A DNA stretch of 64,000 bases from Novibacillus thermophilus (GCF_002005165.1 NZ_CP019699.1:2604001-2668000); one strand, 5' to 3'. Positions 26,955-36,605 are shown, numbered from the stretch's first letter. The notes: generated from the sequence alone by a model not told the origin. Numbers and translations: made by a program.

Positions 26955-26983
26955 CGATAGCTGATCAGTTGGATCAGCTATCG
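26955..26983 (+). terminator. Intra-operon stem-loop between binding protein and permease genes
   Basis: A perfect 12-bp stem CGATAGCTGATC / GATCAGCTATCG with a 5-nt loop and only a short U-stretch (CCTTTAAT). A smaller imperfect stem (GCCAC TTA GTGGC) is just upstream. Likely a partial terminator or 3' stabiliser that allows more binding protein than permease. Confidence 0.65.
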
Positions 26984-27030
26984 GCCTTTAATGGATGAAT
27001 ACGCATGTAGAGTGGCGAGGAGATGAATGG

Positions 27031-27927
27031 ATGAGTACGCGCGTAAGGAATCACCTGTGGGGGTATTTCTTTATTGGGCCATTTATTATCGGTTTTTTGG
27101 CGTTCACCATGGTGCCGATCTTGACGTCGTTGTATCTCTCTTTTACAGAATACAATCTATTTTCGGCTCCGCGCTGGATTGGACTGAACAATTACATCAA
27201 GATGTTTACGGATGACCCGCGGTATATACAGTCTCTCAAGGTGACCTTCATTTATGTGTTTGGCGGTGTACCTTTACGTCTCGCCTTCGCCTTGTTGGTC
27301 GCCATGCTGCTCAATACGTCCTCAAAGGTTGTCGGATTTTACCGAACGGTGTACTACTTACCGTCGCTCATTGGTGGCAGCGTAGCGGTGGCGATTATGT
27401 GGCGCAACATTTTCGGGGACGACGGCATCATCAACCTTGCCCTTGAGCTAGTGGGCCTTGATGCCGTCCGCTGGTTTGGCGATCCGACAGCCGCACTTTG
27501 GATGCTCATCTCTTTATCGGTTTGGCAGTTTGGGTCCTCAATGTTGATTTTCCTCGCGGGTTTAAAGTCCATTCCGCAAAGTTATTACGAGGCGGCAAGC
27601 GTGGACGGAGCGAACTTTGTGCAAAAGTTTGTAAAAATCACCTTGCCAATGTTAAGCCCCGTCATTTTATTTAACCTGATTATGCAAACGATTGCCGCTT
27701 TTATGACTTTTGTACCGGCTTACATCATTTCCAAGGGGACAGGTGGGCCATTGGACGGGACGCTCCTCTACTCCCTCTACTTATTCAAACAGGGGATTGA
27801 ACACTTTAACATGGGCTACGCATCGGCGATGGCGTGGGTGATGTTAATCATCATTGCCATTCTCACCTCTATCATCTTTGCCACATCGCGATTCTGGATT
27901 CACTACGAGTCGGAAGGGGGAAGGTGA
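27031..27927 (+). CDS. Sugar ABC transporter permease (MalF-like)
   Basis: About 298 residues from the ATG at 27031 behind GAGGAG. Six hydrophobic segments are visible, the first being YFFIGPFIIGFLAFTMVPIL. The EAA cytoplasmic loop YYEAASVDGANFVQKFVKIT is the contact site for the ATPase. Forms the membrane channel with the next gene product. No ATPase gene is present in the operon, so a shared MsmX-type ATPase encoded elsewhere is expected. Confidence 0.92.
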   Translation: MSTRVRNHLWGYFFIGPFIIGFLAFTMVPILTSLYLSFTEYNLFSAPRWIGLNNYIKMFTDDPRYIQSLKVTFIYVFGGVPLRLAFALLVAMLLNTSSKVVGFYRTVYYLPSLIGGSVAVAIMWRNIFGDDGIINLALELVGLDAVRWFGDPTAALWMLISLSVWQFGSSMLIFLAGLKSIPQSYYEAASVDGANFVQKFVKITLPMLSPVILFNLIMQTIAAFMTFVPAYIISKGTGGPLDGTLLYSLYLFKQGIEHFNMGYASAMAWVMLIIIAILTSIIFATSRFWIHYESEGGR

Positions 27928-27930
27928 GTC

Positions 27931-28770
27931 GTGCGTTCTGTCAAGGTGAAATGGGGGTTATACCACCTTCTCGTCGGCGGATTTGCCATTTTGTTGCTCT
28001 ATCCGGTCATCTGGCTTTTGATGAGCTCATTTAAAGAGAGTGAAGCGATTTTTGTTACTGCCGATTCGTTACTGCCTGATCCGTTTATCTTCGATAACTA
28101 CGTGCAAGGCTGGAAAGGTTTCGGCGGTCATTCATTCGGTGTGTTTATCAAAAATACCGTCGTGTTTGTCGGGTTGACGATGGTCGGTCATTTGGTTTCG
28201 TCATCGTTCATCGCTTACGGTTTTGCCCGGCTGAAGTTTTTCGGACGAAACTTTTGGTTTGCTGTCATGTTGGTCACGTTAATGCTGCCGTACGAGGTTG
28301 TCATGGTGCCGCAGTATATCATTTTTGCCAAACTCGACTGGTTAAACTCATTGAAACCGCTCGTCGTGCCGGCTTACTTCGGCCATCCGTTTTTCATCTT
28401 CCTCCTCGTGCAGTTTATTCGCACGATCCCGCGGGAACTCGACGAAGCGGCGACGATTGATGGTTGCGGCACTTTTAAAATATACTACAAAATTATTTTG
28501 CCTTTAATCACTCCCGCGCTGGCGACGACGGCTATTTTCTCCTTCTATTGGACGTGGGACAACTTACTCGGTCCGGTACTCTACTTAAACAGTCCGGAAA
28601 AGTACACCGTGTCGATGGCCTTGAACATGTTCTTAAGCAATGAAACCGTTTCTAACTGGGGGGCGATGTTCGCGATGTCCATCGTTTCCTTGATCCCGGT
28701 GTTCGTCGTCTTCTTTATCTTCCAGCGGTATGTGGTGGAAGGGATCAGCATGACGGGCTTGAAAGGGTAA
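27931..28770 (+). CDS. Sugar ABC transporter permease (MalG-like)
   Basis: 279 residues, GTG start 3 bp after the previous stop, behind GGGGGAAGG. Six membrane segments and the EAA loop [20 protein letters not shown], with the MalG-type end [13 protein letters not shown]. It pairs with the MalF-like permease. Last recognisable gene of the YesM/YesN-controlled transport operon. Confidence 0.92.
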   Translation: MRSVKVKWGLYHLLVGGFAILLLYPVIWLLMSSFKESEAIFVTADSLLPDPFIFDNYVQGWKGFGGHSFGVFIKNTVVFVGLTMVGHLVSSSFIAYGFARLKFFGRNFWFAVMLVTLMLPYEVVMVPQYIIFAKLDWLNSLKPLVVPAYFGHPFFIFLLVQFIRTIPRELDEAATIDGCGTFKIYYKIILPLITPALATTAIFSFYWTWDNLLGPVLYLNSPEKYTVSMALNMFLSNETVSNWGAMFAMSIVSLIPVFVVFFIFQRYVVEGISMTGLKG

Positions 28771-28775
28771 ACTGG

Positions 28776-28895
28776 ATGTGTACCAGAAAAACCCATAAAT
28801 CAAAGCAACGCCTGGACGATGAATTGGCGAAGAAACTGGCGGAGAGCGGTGTCGACATTCACGTGAATGGATGTTCGTCTCCCTTGACAGGGTGA
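28776..28895 (+). CDS. Possible 39-residue ORF after the permease
   Basis: MCTRKTHKSKQRL then DDELAKKLAESGVDIHV and a short tail. It starts 6 bp after the permease stop, with GAAAGGG at a usable distance, and is followed by a GGGAGC/GCTCCC stem-loop. I recognise no family; it may be a chance frame or a gene remnant. Confidence 0.25.
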   Translation: MCTRKTHKSKQRLDDELAKKLAESGVDIHVNGCSSPLTG

Positions 28896-29311
28896 AGGGA
28901 GCCTCCGCTCCCTCCACGTCCTGCGACTTAACCCCTTGCTTACGGCAGGGGGTGGTTTGTAGTTTGCACCCTTAGCCGTTTGTGAAAGTAAAAACGGATG
29001 AAATGTGGTATAACAATAACTAACAGATCGCGATCGCCGTATGTAAGGAGCAAATGATACGGCATAAAGAAAGTGAGCTCGGACTCATCGGGTTCAACAT
29101 GAGCCCCTCGTTCGTGGGAGCCGGTCATTCGGTCAGGGATACTCCGTTTAGTTTACGGGGCCCAACATGCTGACAGGCCTAACGCGTTTTTACCTGCTAA
29201 TTTCTTCATTAAAAAAGGGTTGATACACTTTGGTCTGGCGTACAATGTATCAACTCTTACTTCTTTTCAGCACTCTGAACTGACTACAAAATGGGGAGAG
29301 GTCTGAGACAG
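28896..29311. other. Intergenic region before the ZIP transporter gene
   Basis: Holds a CCCCTTGC / GCAGGGGG stem (about 28931-28951), a possible 39-codon frame at 29054-29173 with AAGGAG close to its ATG, and an 11-bp inverted repeat GGGTTGATACA / TGTATCAACTC at 29217-29256 with an 18-nt loop, about 55 bp before the ZIP start. No convincing gene. Confidence 0.4.
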
Positions 29312-30124
29312 ATGTCATTTTTTCTGAAGCTCGATCCTGTCTGGCAAGCTTTTTTGGCAACCTTGTTTACTTGGGGCATGACGGCATTGGGAGCCGCCCT
29401 TGTATTTCTAACCAAGCGTGCCAATCAAAAGTTTTTAGACAGTATGCTCGGTTTTGCAGGCGGTGTGATGATAGCTGCGAGCTTTTGGTCCCTCATCGCG
29501 CCTGCTTTGGAAATGGCTGAGAGCGGAAGCGTCCCGGAATGGGTGCCGGCAGCCGTCGGGTTTTTGCTCGGAGGATTGTTTTTATCGTTGATTAATAAAT
29601 TGATTCCCCATCTCCATCCCAATTTGCCAATGAGAAAAGCAGAAGGGATGCATTCAGAAAGAAAACGGAGAAGTACGTTGCTCGTCCTTGCCGTGACGCT
29701 CCACAATATTCCAGAAGGTTTGGCTGTCGGAGTGTCGTTTGGAGCCGCAGCCACCGAATTGTCTTCAGCAGGGGTTACTGGGGCATTGGCCCTTGCGATC
29801 GGAATCGGAATCCAGAATTTTCCGGAAGGTACTGCCGTCTCTATGCCCCTTAGAAGAGATGGCATGTCGAGGCTAAAAAGTTTTGGTTACGGACAATTGT
29901 CTGGAATGGTCGAACCGATCGCCGCCGTGATTGGGGCGGCCGCTGTCGTGACCATTGAACCGTTGCTTCCTTACGCTTTAAGTTTTGCTGCAGGTGCGAT
30001 GATATTCGTCGTGGCAGAGGAGGTCATTCCTGCCTCTCAGGAAGAAGGAAACAAAGACTTGGCATCGATGGCATTAATGGTGGGATTTACCGTGATGATG
30101 ATTCTCGATGTCGCACTGGGTTAG
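29312..30124 (+). CDS. ZIP-family metal transporter
   Basis: About 270 residues from the ATG at 29312, placed 10 bp after GGGGAGAGG. Around eight membrane helices, with the two metal-binding motifs HNIPEG (in [15 protein letters not shown]) and QNFPEG (in [13 protein letters not shown]), and a GMVEPIAA motif in the sixth helix region. Takes up zinc or another divalent metal into the cytoplasm. An inverted repeat (29217-29256) lies upstream and could be regulatory, but no Zur box is recognisable. Confidence 0.9.
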   Translation: MSFFLKLDPVWQAFLATLFTWGMTALGAALVFLTKRANQKFLDSMLGFAGGVMIAASFWSLIAPALEMAESGSVPEWVPAAVGFLLGGLFLSLINKLIPHLHPNLPMRKAEGMHSERKRRSTLLVLAVTLHNIPEGLAVGVSFGAAATELSSAGVTGALALAIGIGIQNFPEGTAVSMPLRRDGMSRLKSFGYGQLSGMVEPIAAVIGAAAVVTIEPLLPYALSFAAGAMIFVVAEEVIPASQEEGNKDLASMALMVGFTVMMILDVALG

Positions 30125-30264
30125 TTGAAAAATATGAGGAAGAAGTTGGAAAAGTAAAACTGGTTTACTTGAATCGGACGCAGGAAAAAGATGTGCGCGT
30201 GTCACGTAAAATTGGGCTCCCGCATAAGGTGTTAAGGAATTGGCAAACAAAAGCGGGAGGATGA
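30124..30264 (+). pseudogene. Fragment resembling an IS3-type transposase N-terminal helix-turn-helix
   Basis: Open frame without a proper start. It reads KYEEEVGKVKLVYLN then VRVSRKIGLPHKVLRNWQTK, the layout of the transposase_8/OrfA helix-turn-helix, and stops after 46 codons. It overlaps the ZIP stop by one base. Probably a decayed mobile-element piece. Confidence 0.35.
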
Positions 30265-30268
30265 GCGG

Positions 30269-30700
30269 ATGCAATATTACTACGGGACTCAGATGCCTTT
30301 ACGCGTATTGGACGAATGTGAATTTTGGAAACTTCAAGAATCCGAGCACACTGTCGTCATTCGGGAAGCTGTCCAAAATCTGGAGCAGGAGTATGTCGAC
30401 AAATTAAAAAAGTGGGAAAAGGACTTAACACGCACACATCAGCGGGTGATGAGGTTTATGGAAACTGCCGTCCGCTCCGACGGGACCTTCTTGCATTCGT
30501 TATATCGAGACCTCATGCAATTGGTTTCCTACTGTTTAGATGAGAGCCAACAGTTTATTCATTTCCTTCATCAGCTGAAACAAAAGAGTGAACCGATTAA
30601 CACAAACTTTGTAGCACTTACGATTATGGATCACATCGTTCGAGAATCTGAGTATTTTATTGGCATTGCCCAAACCATTTTGTATCAAAGCAAAGGATAG
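30269..30700 (+). CDS. DUF2935-like helical-bundle protein
   Basis: 143 residues, ATG behind GGGAGGATGAG. Mostly amphipathic helices, with FWKLQESEHTVVIREAV near the N-terminus and FVALTIMDHIVRESEYFI near the C-terminus; the paired Glu/His pattern resembles the DUF2935 four-helix proteins of Bacilli. About the size of a single domain, while typical members have two. Function unknown. A terminator follows. Confidence 0.5.
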   Translation: MQYYYGTQMPLRVLDECEFWKLQESEHTVVIREAVQNLEQEYVDKLKKWEKDLTRTHQRVMRFMETAVRSDGTFLHSLYRDLMQLVSYCLDESQQFIHFLHQLKQKSEPINTNFVALTIMDHIVRESEYFIGIAQTILYQSKG

Positions 30701-30710
30701 TTTTTTTTGA

Positions 30711-30748
30711 GGGCCATCTCCATTTTTGTTGGAAGGTCCCTTTTTTGA
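30711..30748 (+). terminator. Probable terminator
   Basis: An imperfect stem (AGGGCCATCTCC / TGGAAGGTCCCT) around a U-rich loop, followed by TTTTTTG. Confidence 0.6.
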
Positions 30749-31146
30749 TTTTTTCTTCTACTTCTGGATGAGAATCAATGTTTTCCCTTAGACTTCGCGG
30801 CTTCAACAGTATATGAAGGTGTAAGTGAACACGTCTACAGGCTTTTTGAAATTCAACAACATGGTGTGCGCTTCTGAACAGGATATGGTGAAAGTTGAGA
30901 AGTTGCGACTGGAACACGGGCTGTGACAAGAAATTCGGTTACAACATAACGTTCACTTGAAATCAAACTGTGAGCTGAAAAGCCGTGTCCTGTGAAGCGT
31001 TCAGCCTTTTTGGCCTCCCGTTTCTTCGGGAGGCCAATTTGGTGACGGCGGATAGTAAATCACACTGTTGTACAAATGATGTCCGGTAAATTGCGCTCAA
31101 ATCGCATACAGTCGGAGTAGGAGGGATGCTACACTAAAGGCAGAGG
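30749..31146. other. Region upstream of the PTS regulator gene
   Basis: No intact gene. A perfect 9-bp hairpin GGCCTCCCG TTTCTT CGGGAGGCC lies at 31012-31035 without a downstream U-tract. Short coding-like pieces (around 30880-30980) may be remnants. No clear -10/-35 for the regulator gene was identified. Confidence 0.4.
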
Positions 31147-33195
31147 ATGATGCGTATGCAACTTGACGACCGGAGTAATCTCATACTCGAAGATATATTA
31201 AACCAACCGACTCTCAACAGCAGGGACCTCATTCAAAAGTACAACATTACACGCAGACAACTCGGGTACAGCCTCAAAAAAATTAATGACTGGCTCACAT
31301 ACCAAAATCTTCCGCCGATTGAGCGGACCAGGCAGGGGAACTTTCTCATCGACGAGTCCAGTTTCCCCTTACCGGTTAAACCGGAAGGGATGCACATCCT
31401 TTCGGAAGACCAAAGAGTGTATTTGATTATCTTGATGTTGTTGAGTCAGGACGACATTTCTCTGTTTCACCTTACGAGTGCACTAGATGTGAGTAAAAAT
31501 ACCGCACTCAAGGATTTGAAGCGTGCGCAGGCATATGTTTCCGATTACGACGTCTCCATTCGGTATTCGAGGCGTCTCGGGTATGTGATGGAGGGGGATG
31601 AATTCCGGATACGGAAATTACTGATCCGTATCACGTACAAAGTGCTTAAGATGCACAACGGAGAAAGATGGTTGCGCCAAATGGCATGCATACGAGAAAG
31701 CGAATTAGCGGAATTAAAAAAGCGAATCGGCAAAGTAGAAAAGAAGTTAAATTTACAGTTTACAGACGAAAAAATTGAAATGATGCCTTATACGTTGATG
31801 TTAGTGTTAAGGCGGGTTAAAAAAAGACATCGAGTCAGGCCTTTTTCCATTCAGTACGAGGAACTGTCTGACACCAAAGAGTACCAGGCGACAGAAGAAA
31901 TATTGTACGACTTTAGGGACATACCGGTGGAAGAACGGCTGTTTATCACATTGCATCTCCTCACAGCGAGCGTCTACTGGTCAGAGCATTTGACAGAAGA
32001 AGAGATTCCGAATTTAAAGCAGGCTCTTGACGAGATGCTGCAATTGTTTGAAAAGAGGGCGTGTGTTGTGTTGCAAGATAAAGAGCAGTTGTTGAATAAA
32101 CTGCTCCTCCACGTCAAGCCAGCGTATTACCGGATTAAATACCATCTGAGCGAAATGAACGAACATCACGATTCGGTGAGCAAAGAATTCATGGCGTTGC
32201 ACCACTTGGTGAAACAGTCGATAAACCCTTTGAAAAATTTAATTGGTATGGAAATACCAGAAAGTGAAACGTCCTATTTCACCATGCTGATTGGCGGATG
32301 GTTGACGAGACAGGGAGAGAGTCTCCAGGAAAAGGTGAAAGCGATCGTCGTTTGTCCGAGCGGCGTTTCCGTGTCGCGGTTCATGTTCAGTGAGTTGCAG
32401 GAGTTGTTTCCAGAGTTTGTGTTTCTAGATTCGTTGTCCGTCAGGGAGTTTGAACATTACACACTCGATTACGACCTCGTATTCTCGCCCATTTATTTAG
32501 AGACGGACAAGAAGTTGTTTATCGTCGACACTGTTCTCAAACGTGAAGAAAAAAACCGGCTGCGGCGTCAAGTGATGTTGGAACTGCACGGATACATTCC
32601 TCTCGATATTCAAGTGGAAGATTTGATCGGCATTGTCAAGAGGCATGCAAGTATTCAGAATGAACCAGCCCTTTCCAGGGAATTAAATCGTTACATTCAT
32701 CGCCATTTTTCCCCGAGCGACCACATTCGGCAGGACGACTCGTCCAACGCGAATTTGTCCGATTTTATCACACCGGATAACATCACGTTTAAACATTCAG
32801 TGTCGTCGTGGGAAGAAGCGATTCGCCTCGCCGCCGAACCTTTAATTGACAGCGGAAAAATTGAACCAAAGTACGTGGAAGCGATGGTCAAGCATTGCGA
32901 TCAGGACCCGTATATTGTGATCAACCCGAAAGTTGCCATACCCCATGCATCCCCTGATGAAGGAGTCCATGAAGTGTCCATGAGCCTTTTAAAATTGGAC
33001 CGAGGTGTTCACTTTGCCGGACAGTACTGTATTCACGTTTTAGTTGTCATTGCGGCTGTCGACAAACACAGACATCTCAAAGCCCTCATGCAGTTGATGA
33101 AACTGGCAGGATCTGAAGAAGATGTACGTCACATCTTGCAAGCGGCTTCGGCCGAGGAAATCCGCTCCATATTAAAAAAGTACGCGACAGAATAA
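31147..33195 (+). CDS. BglG/MtlR-type PTS-regulated transcriptional activator
   Basis: 682 residues. Domains in order are two helix-turn-helices (LNSRDLIQKYNITRRQLGYSL and LTSALDVSKNTALKDL), two PRD regions (about 180-400), an EIIB-like domain with a Cys in AIVVCPSGVSVSRFM (about 398-412), and an EIIA-like domain with His in PKVAIPHASPDEGV. Such proteins are switched by PTS phosphorylation and activate the adjacent PTS operon, here the galactitol-type genes. ATG 31147, 31150 or 31156; the last has the best spacing to AGAGG. Confidence 0.9.
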   Translation: MMRMQLDDRSNLILEDILNQPTLNSRDLIQKYNITRRQLGYSLKKINDWLTYQNLPPIERTRQGNFLIDESSFPLPVKPEGMHILSEDQRVYLIILMLLSQDDISLFHLTSALDVSKNTALKDLKRAQAYVSDYDVSIRYSRRLGYVMEGDEFRIRKLLIRITYKVLKMHNGERWLRQMACIRESELAELKKRIGKVEKKLNLQFTDEKIEMMPYTLMLVLRRVKKRHRVRPFSIQYEELSDTKEYQATEEILYDFRDIPVEERLFITLHLLTASVYWSEHLTEEEIPNLKQALDEMLQLFEKRACVVLQDKEQLLNKLLLHVKPAYYRIKYHLSEMNEHHDSVSKEFMALHHLVKQSINPLKNLIGMEIPESETSYFTMLIGGWLTRQGESLQEKVKAIVVCPSGVSVSRFMFSELQELFPEFVFLDSLSVREFEHYTLDYDLVFSPIYLETDKKLFIVDTVLKREEKNRLRRQVMLELHGYIPLDIQVEDLIGIVKRHASIQNEPALSRELNRYIHRHFSPSDHIRQDDSSNANLSDFITPDNITFKHSVSSWEEAIRLAAEPLIDSGKIEPKYVEAMVKHCDQDPYIVINPKVAIPHASPDEGVHEVSMSLLKLDRGVHFAGQYCIHVLVVIAAVDKHRHLKALMQLMKLAGSEEDVRHILQAASAEEIRSILKKYATE

Positions 33196-33216
33196 GGTGG
33201 CAAGAGGTGTACAGCG

Positions 33217-33696
33217 ATGAATATTTTTTTTGACGAATCCGTCATTTTGTTAGATCTAGAAGCAGATACAGCAGAAGAAGTGTTAACCGTCATGGCCAAC
33301 CATCTGGTAGATAAGGGGCTCGTAAAAGACAGTTTTGTTCACGCCATGATTGAACGTGAAGCACAATTTGCCACTGGTTTACCGACCGAGGGCATCTCTG
33401 TTGCGATTCCTCATACAGATATTGAACACGTGAACCAAAAAACGATCAGCGTTGCCGTTTTAAAAGAACCTGTGGATTTTGGAGTGATGGGAGAGGCTGA
33501 AGCCAAAACGCCGGTTAAACTCGTCTTCATGCTTGCAATGGACCAGGCTCATTCACAGTTGTCCATACTGCAGCGATTGATGCAAGTTTTTCAAGATAAA
33601 GAAACGCTGCACTATCTCACCCACGAGAAAAATAAAACACAAATAAAAAACGTACTAGCTGAAAAGCTGAAAATTGCGTTGAAGGGAGGTGAATGA
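33217..33696 (+). CDS. gatA: PTS EIIA, galactitol/fructose type
   Basis: 159 residues of the PTS_EIIA type-2 family. The phospho-acceptor His is in ISVAIPHTDIEHV. Passes phosphate from HPr to the EIIB protein encoded next. GGTGGCAAGAGG precedes the ATG. The gene lies between the regulator and EIIB genes of one operon. Confidence 0.88.
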   Translation: MNIFFDESVILLDLEADTAEEVLTVMANHLVDKGLVKDSFVHAMIEREAQFATGLPTEGISVAIPHTDIEHVNQKTISVAVLKEPVDFGVMGEAEAKTPVKLVFMLAMDQAHSQLSILQRLMQVFQDKETLHYLTHEKNKTQIKNVLAEKLKIALKGGE

Positions 33697-33697
33697 A

Positions 33698-33982
33698 ATG
33701 GGGAAGAAAAAAGTTCTGATCGCATGTGGAGCGGGCATTGCCACATCCACAGTCGTCAGTAACGCAGTTGAAGAAATGATTAAAGAACACAATATAAACG
33801 CTGACGTACACCAAATTAAAATTGCTGAAATCGGGGCCCATGTGGATACCGCTGACGTATTAATCACCACGACCATCGTACAGAACGACTATCCTTTTCC
33901 CGTTATCAATGCAAGGTCCTTTTTAACGGGAATCGGATTGGAGGAGACGAAACAAGAAATTCTTAAAGCGCTGAAAGACTGA
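33698..33982 (+). CDS. gatB: PTS EIIB, galactitol type
   Basis: 94 residues from the ATG at 33698 behind AAGGGAGGT (one base after the EIIA stop). The phospho-cysteine is in VLIACGAGIATSTVVS, the GatB-type P-loop. Transfers phosphate to the incoming sugar alcohol at EIIC. Confidence 0.9.
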   Translation: MGKKKVLIACGAGIATSTVVSNAVEEMIKEHNINADVHQIKIAEIGAHVDTADVLITTTIVQNDYPFPVINARSFLTGIGLEETKQEILKALKD

Positions 33983-34075
33983 TAATGTTCAAGAGACAAG
34001 AACGTGATCTCGGTTTTCCGCCGTTGGCTGGAGAATCGAGATTACGATCACAAATGGACGGGGAGGAAAAGAGCG

Positions 34076-35338
34076 ATGCAAAGAGTCGTCGATTTTATGC
34101 AATCGTTTTTAGATCTGGGCGCGACGGTCATATTGCCCGTTGTCATCTTTTTACTCGGGGTTCTCTTCGGGCAAAAAATCGGGAAGGCCTTTCGATCAGG
34201 CATTATTATCGGCGTTGCGTTTGTCGGGATATTCATGGTCGTCGATTTACTCGTCAATAATTTGGGACCGGCAGCCCAAGGTATGGTCGAACGGTTAGGT
34301 GTTGACTTAAATGTGATTGACATCGGATGGCCGGCTGCCTCATCCATTTCGTGGGCTTCTTCCATCGCAGCCTTTATAATTCCCCTCGGGTTAGTGGTCA
34401 ATGTGATCATGTTGCTGACGAAGACGACGAGAACGATGAATGTGGATATTTGGAACTTTTGGCATTACACGTTTATGGGCGCCATGGTATACGTCATTTC
34501 TGGCAGCTTGATACAGGGCTTGATTGCAGCAGTATTGTTCCAGATCGTCTGTCTTAAGGTCGCCGACTGGACGGCGCCGTTGTTGGAGAAGTACTTCGAT
34601 TTGCCGGGGGTGTCAGTAGCGACTGGCAGTACTATTTCGTACGCCCCGATCGGGATTCCGTTAGTGAAGCTGGTCCAAAAAATTCCAGTCGTCAAAAATT
34701 GGAATGCCGATCCTGACACGATTCAGAAAAGGTTTGGCTTTTTCGGGGAATCCATGTTTATCGGCCTCGTACTCGGAGTGGTGATCGGACTTTTAGCGGG
34801 ATATTCAACCGGTGAGGTCATCGAAATCGGTATGGCGATGGCGGCCGTGATGGTGTTGATGCCGCGCATGGTCAAACTTCTAATGGAAGGTTTAATGCCG
34901 ATATCAGAATCGGCGCGTGAATTTTTATCCAAGCGGTTTGGCAATAGCAAAATTTATATTGGACTGGATGCGGCGGTTGCCATCGGACATCCAGCCGTGA
35001 TCTCCACTGCCCTCATACTCGTCCCGATTACCGTTTTGCTGGCCGTCGTGTTACCTGGAAACTCGCTTTTGCCGTTTGGCGACTTAGCGACGATCCCATT
35101 TGTTGTCGCGTTCATTGTGGGAGCGGCCAGGGGGAACATCGTTCATTCCGTGATCGTCGGAACCGTTGTCATTGCCATGTCCCTCTACATGGCGACGGAC
35201 GTTGCGGATGTGCACACCCAGATGGCAGTAGCCGCTGACTTCGATATGCCGGAAGGCGCGGCTAAAATTTCCAGTATCGACCAGGGTGGCAACTTAGTGA
35301 ACTATGTGATCTACAAAATCTTTGCACTGTTTCACTAA
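34076..35338 (+). CDS. gatC: PTS EIIC, galactitol type
   Basis: About 420 residues from the ATG at 34076, following GGGGAGG; the open frame extends upstream to 34004 but has no ribosome site there. Around nine to ten membrane segments, beginning SFLDLGATVILPVVIFLLG; stretches such as WNFWHYTFMGAMVYVISGS and GHPAVISTALILVP fit the GatC permease family. Membrane channel for galactitol or a related polyol. Confidence 0.9.
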   Translation: MQRVVDFMQSFLDLGATVILPVVIFLLGVLFGQKIGKAFRSGIIIGVAFVGIFMVVDLLVNNLGPAAQGMVERLGVDLNVIDIGWPAASSISWASSIAAFIIPLGLVVNVIMLLTKTTRTMNVDIWNFWHYTFMGAMVYVISGSLIQGLIAAVLFQIVCLKVADWTAPLLEKYFDLPGVSVATGSTISYAPIGIPLVKLVQKIPVVKNWNADPDTIQKRFGFFGESMFIGLVLGVVIGLLAGYSTGEVIEIGMAMAAVMVLMPRMVKLLMEGLMPISESAREFLSKRFGNSKIYIGLDAAVAIGHPAVISTALILVPITVLLAVVLPGNSLLPFGDLATIPFVVAFIVGAARGNIVHSVIVGTVVIAMSLYMATDVADVHTQMAVAADFDMPEGAAKISSIDQGGNLVNYVIYKIFALFH

Positions 35339-35364
35339 CCATTTCCTAGAAGGAAGGGCTTCAT

Positions 35365-36396
35365 GTGAAGGCACTGGTTAAAACGGAACCGGGATTTGGC
35401 AATCTCGTCGTACAGGACCGTGAAGAACCGAAAGTCGGCAAAGATCAGGTGAAAATACGGGTCAAGTATGCCGGCATTTGCGGATCGGACATTCACACGT
35501 ATGAAGGGCATTACAAAGTAAAGGCGCCTGTCACGTTGGGACACGAATTTTCCGGAGAGATTGTAGAGCTGGGAGACCATGTTTCTGAGTTTCAGGAAGG
35601 GGATCGTGTCACATCGGAGACAACCTTCTACATTTGTGGCAGATGTAAGTACTGTCAAACGGCAGACTACAATCTTTGTCCGCATCGGGAAGGTCTGGGT
35701 ACGCAACGGGACGGGGGCTTTGCCAAATATTTGATTGCCCGGAAAGAAAGTGTGCACAAACTGCCGGAGAACGTCGACTTTAAATCAGCAGCGTTGACAG
35801 AACCGTTGGCATGTGCCCATCACGCTGTTTCCAAAGCGACGATACGTGAAAAAGATGTGGCCGTTGTTCTCGGTCCGGGACCGATCGGGTTGTTGACTGC
35901 GCAGGTGGCTAAAAGCCAGGGGGCTACCGTTGTGATCGCTGGTTTGTCCCACGATAAAATGCGTCTGGAGAAGGCGAAGGCGTTAGGCATTGACTGGGCC
36001 GTCAACATCCAGGAAGAGAACGTTGAGAAAGTCGTCGGCCGGTTGACGAACGGCTACGGTGCGGATTTAGTGTTTGAGTGCTCTGGTGCAGTAAAGGCTG
36101 TCAAAACGGGGCTAGAACTGTTACGTAAAAAAGGGCAGTACGTGCAAGTGGGGATATTTCCTACAGCGGACATTTCCGTCGATTTTGAAAAGGTGATTCA
36201 GAAAGAAATTCGTGTCGTGGGCAGCAGAAGTCAAAATCCCCGCGACTGGGAACCGTCACTCGCTTTAATGAATGACGGCACAGTGAATGCCAAAGCGTTA
36301 GTGACCCATGAATTTGAGATTACGCAATGGGAGAAGGCGTACGAAGTGATTAAGAGCGGTGAAGCGATTAAGGTGTTGCTGCGGCCAGTAGAATAG
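35365..36396 (+). CDS. Zinc-dependent polyol dehydrogenase (first of two)
   Basis: 343 residues, GTG start behind GAAGGAAGG. Catalytic zinc residues are in YAGICGSDIHTY and LGHEFSGEI; the structural zinc Cys cluster is CGRCKYCQTADYNLC; the NAD site is VVLGPGPIGLL. Most like sorbitol/threonine-type dehydrogenases. In this operon it probably oxidises a polyol phosphate delivered by the PTS; the exact substrate is not readable. Confidence 0.85.
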   Translation: MKALVKTEPGFGNLVVQDREEPKVGKDQVKIRVKYAGICGSDIHTYEGHYKVKAPVTLGHEFSGEIVELGDHVSEFQEGDRVTSETTFYICGRCKYCQTADYNLCPHREGLGTQRDGGFAKYLIARKESVHKLPENVDFKSAALTEPLACAHHAVSKATIREKDVAVVLGPGPIGLLTAQVAKSQGATVVIAGLSHDKMRLEKAKALGIDWAVNIQEENVEKVVGRLTNGYGADLVFECSGAVKAVKTGLELLRKKGQYVQVGIFPTADISVDFEKVIQKEIRVVGSRSQNPRDWEPSLALMNDGTVNAKALVTHEFEITQWEKAYEVIKSGEAIKVLLRPVE

Positions 36397-36460
36397 TCCA
36401 TTGAATTTTGGGCTCCTCACTGCTTTTTTGCGAATCTGTGATTCAAAAGGAGGAGGCTCG

Positions 36461-36604
36461 ATGATCGATTCGGTACTTGATTTTGCGTTAGGTCCTTTCA
36501 GATCGATCAGTGGCTTTTACTTTGAAAACCAAACGGTATTTAACGCAGTTGTAATCGGCGCTGTGCTGCTACAAATGGCGAGAAGAAAGAAGCGGGTTAG
36601 GTGA
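36461..36604 (+). CDS. Small membrane protein within the galactitol operon
   Basis: 47 residues from the ATG at 36461 with a very strong AAAGGAGGAGG site. One hydrophobic helix (TVFNAVVIGAVLLQMA) and a basic tail (RRKKRVR). It sits between the two dehydrogenase genes and ends just before the second. No family recognised; a stable small protein or membrane anchor is possible. Confidence 0.6.
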   Translation: MIDSVLDFALGPFRSISGFYFENQTVFNAVVIGAVLLQMARRKKRVR

Positions 36605-36605
36605 G

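Noticed and set aside
28917..28960. Possible IS200/IS605 end or omega-RNA hairpin
   Set aside because: One GC-rich stem only; no TnpA/TnpB remnant or matching left end.
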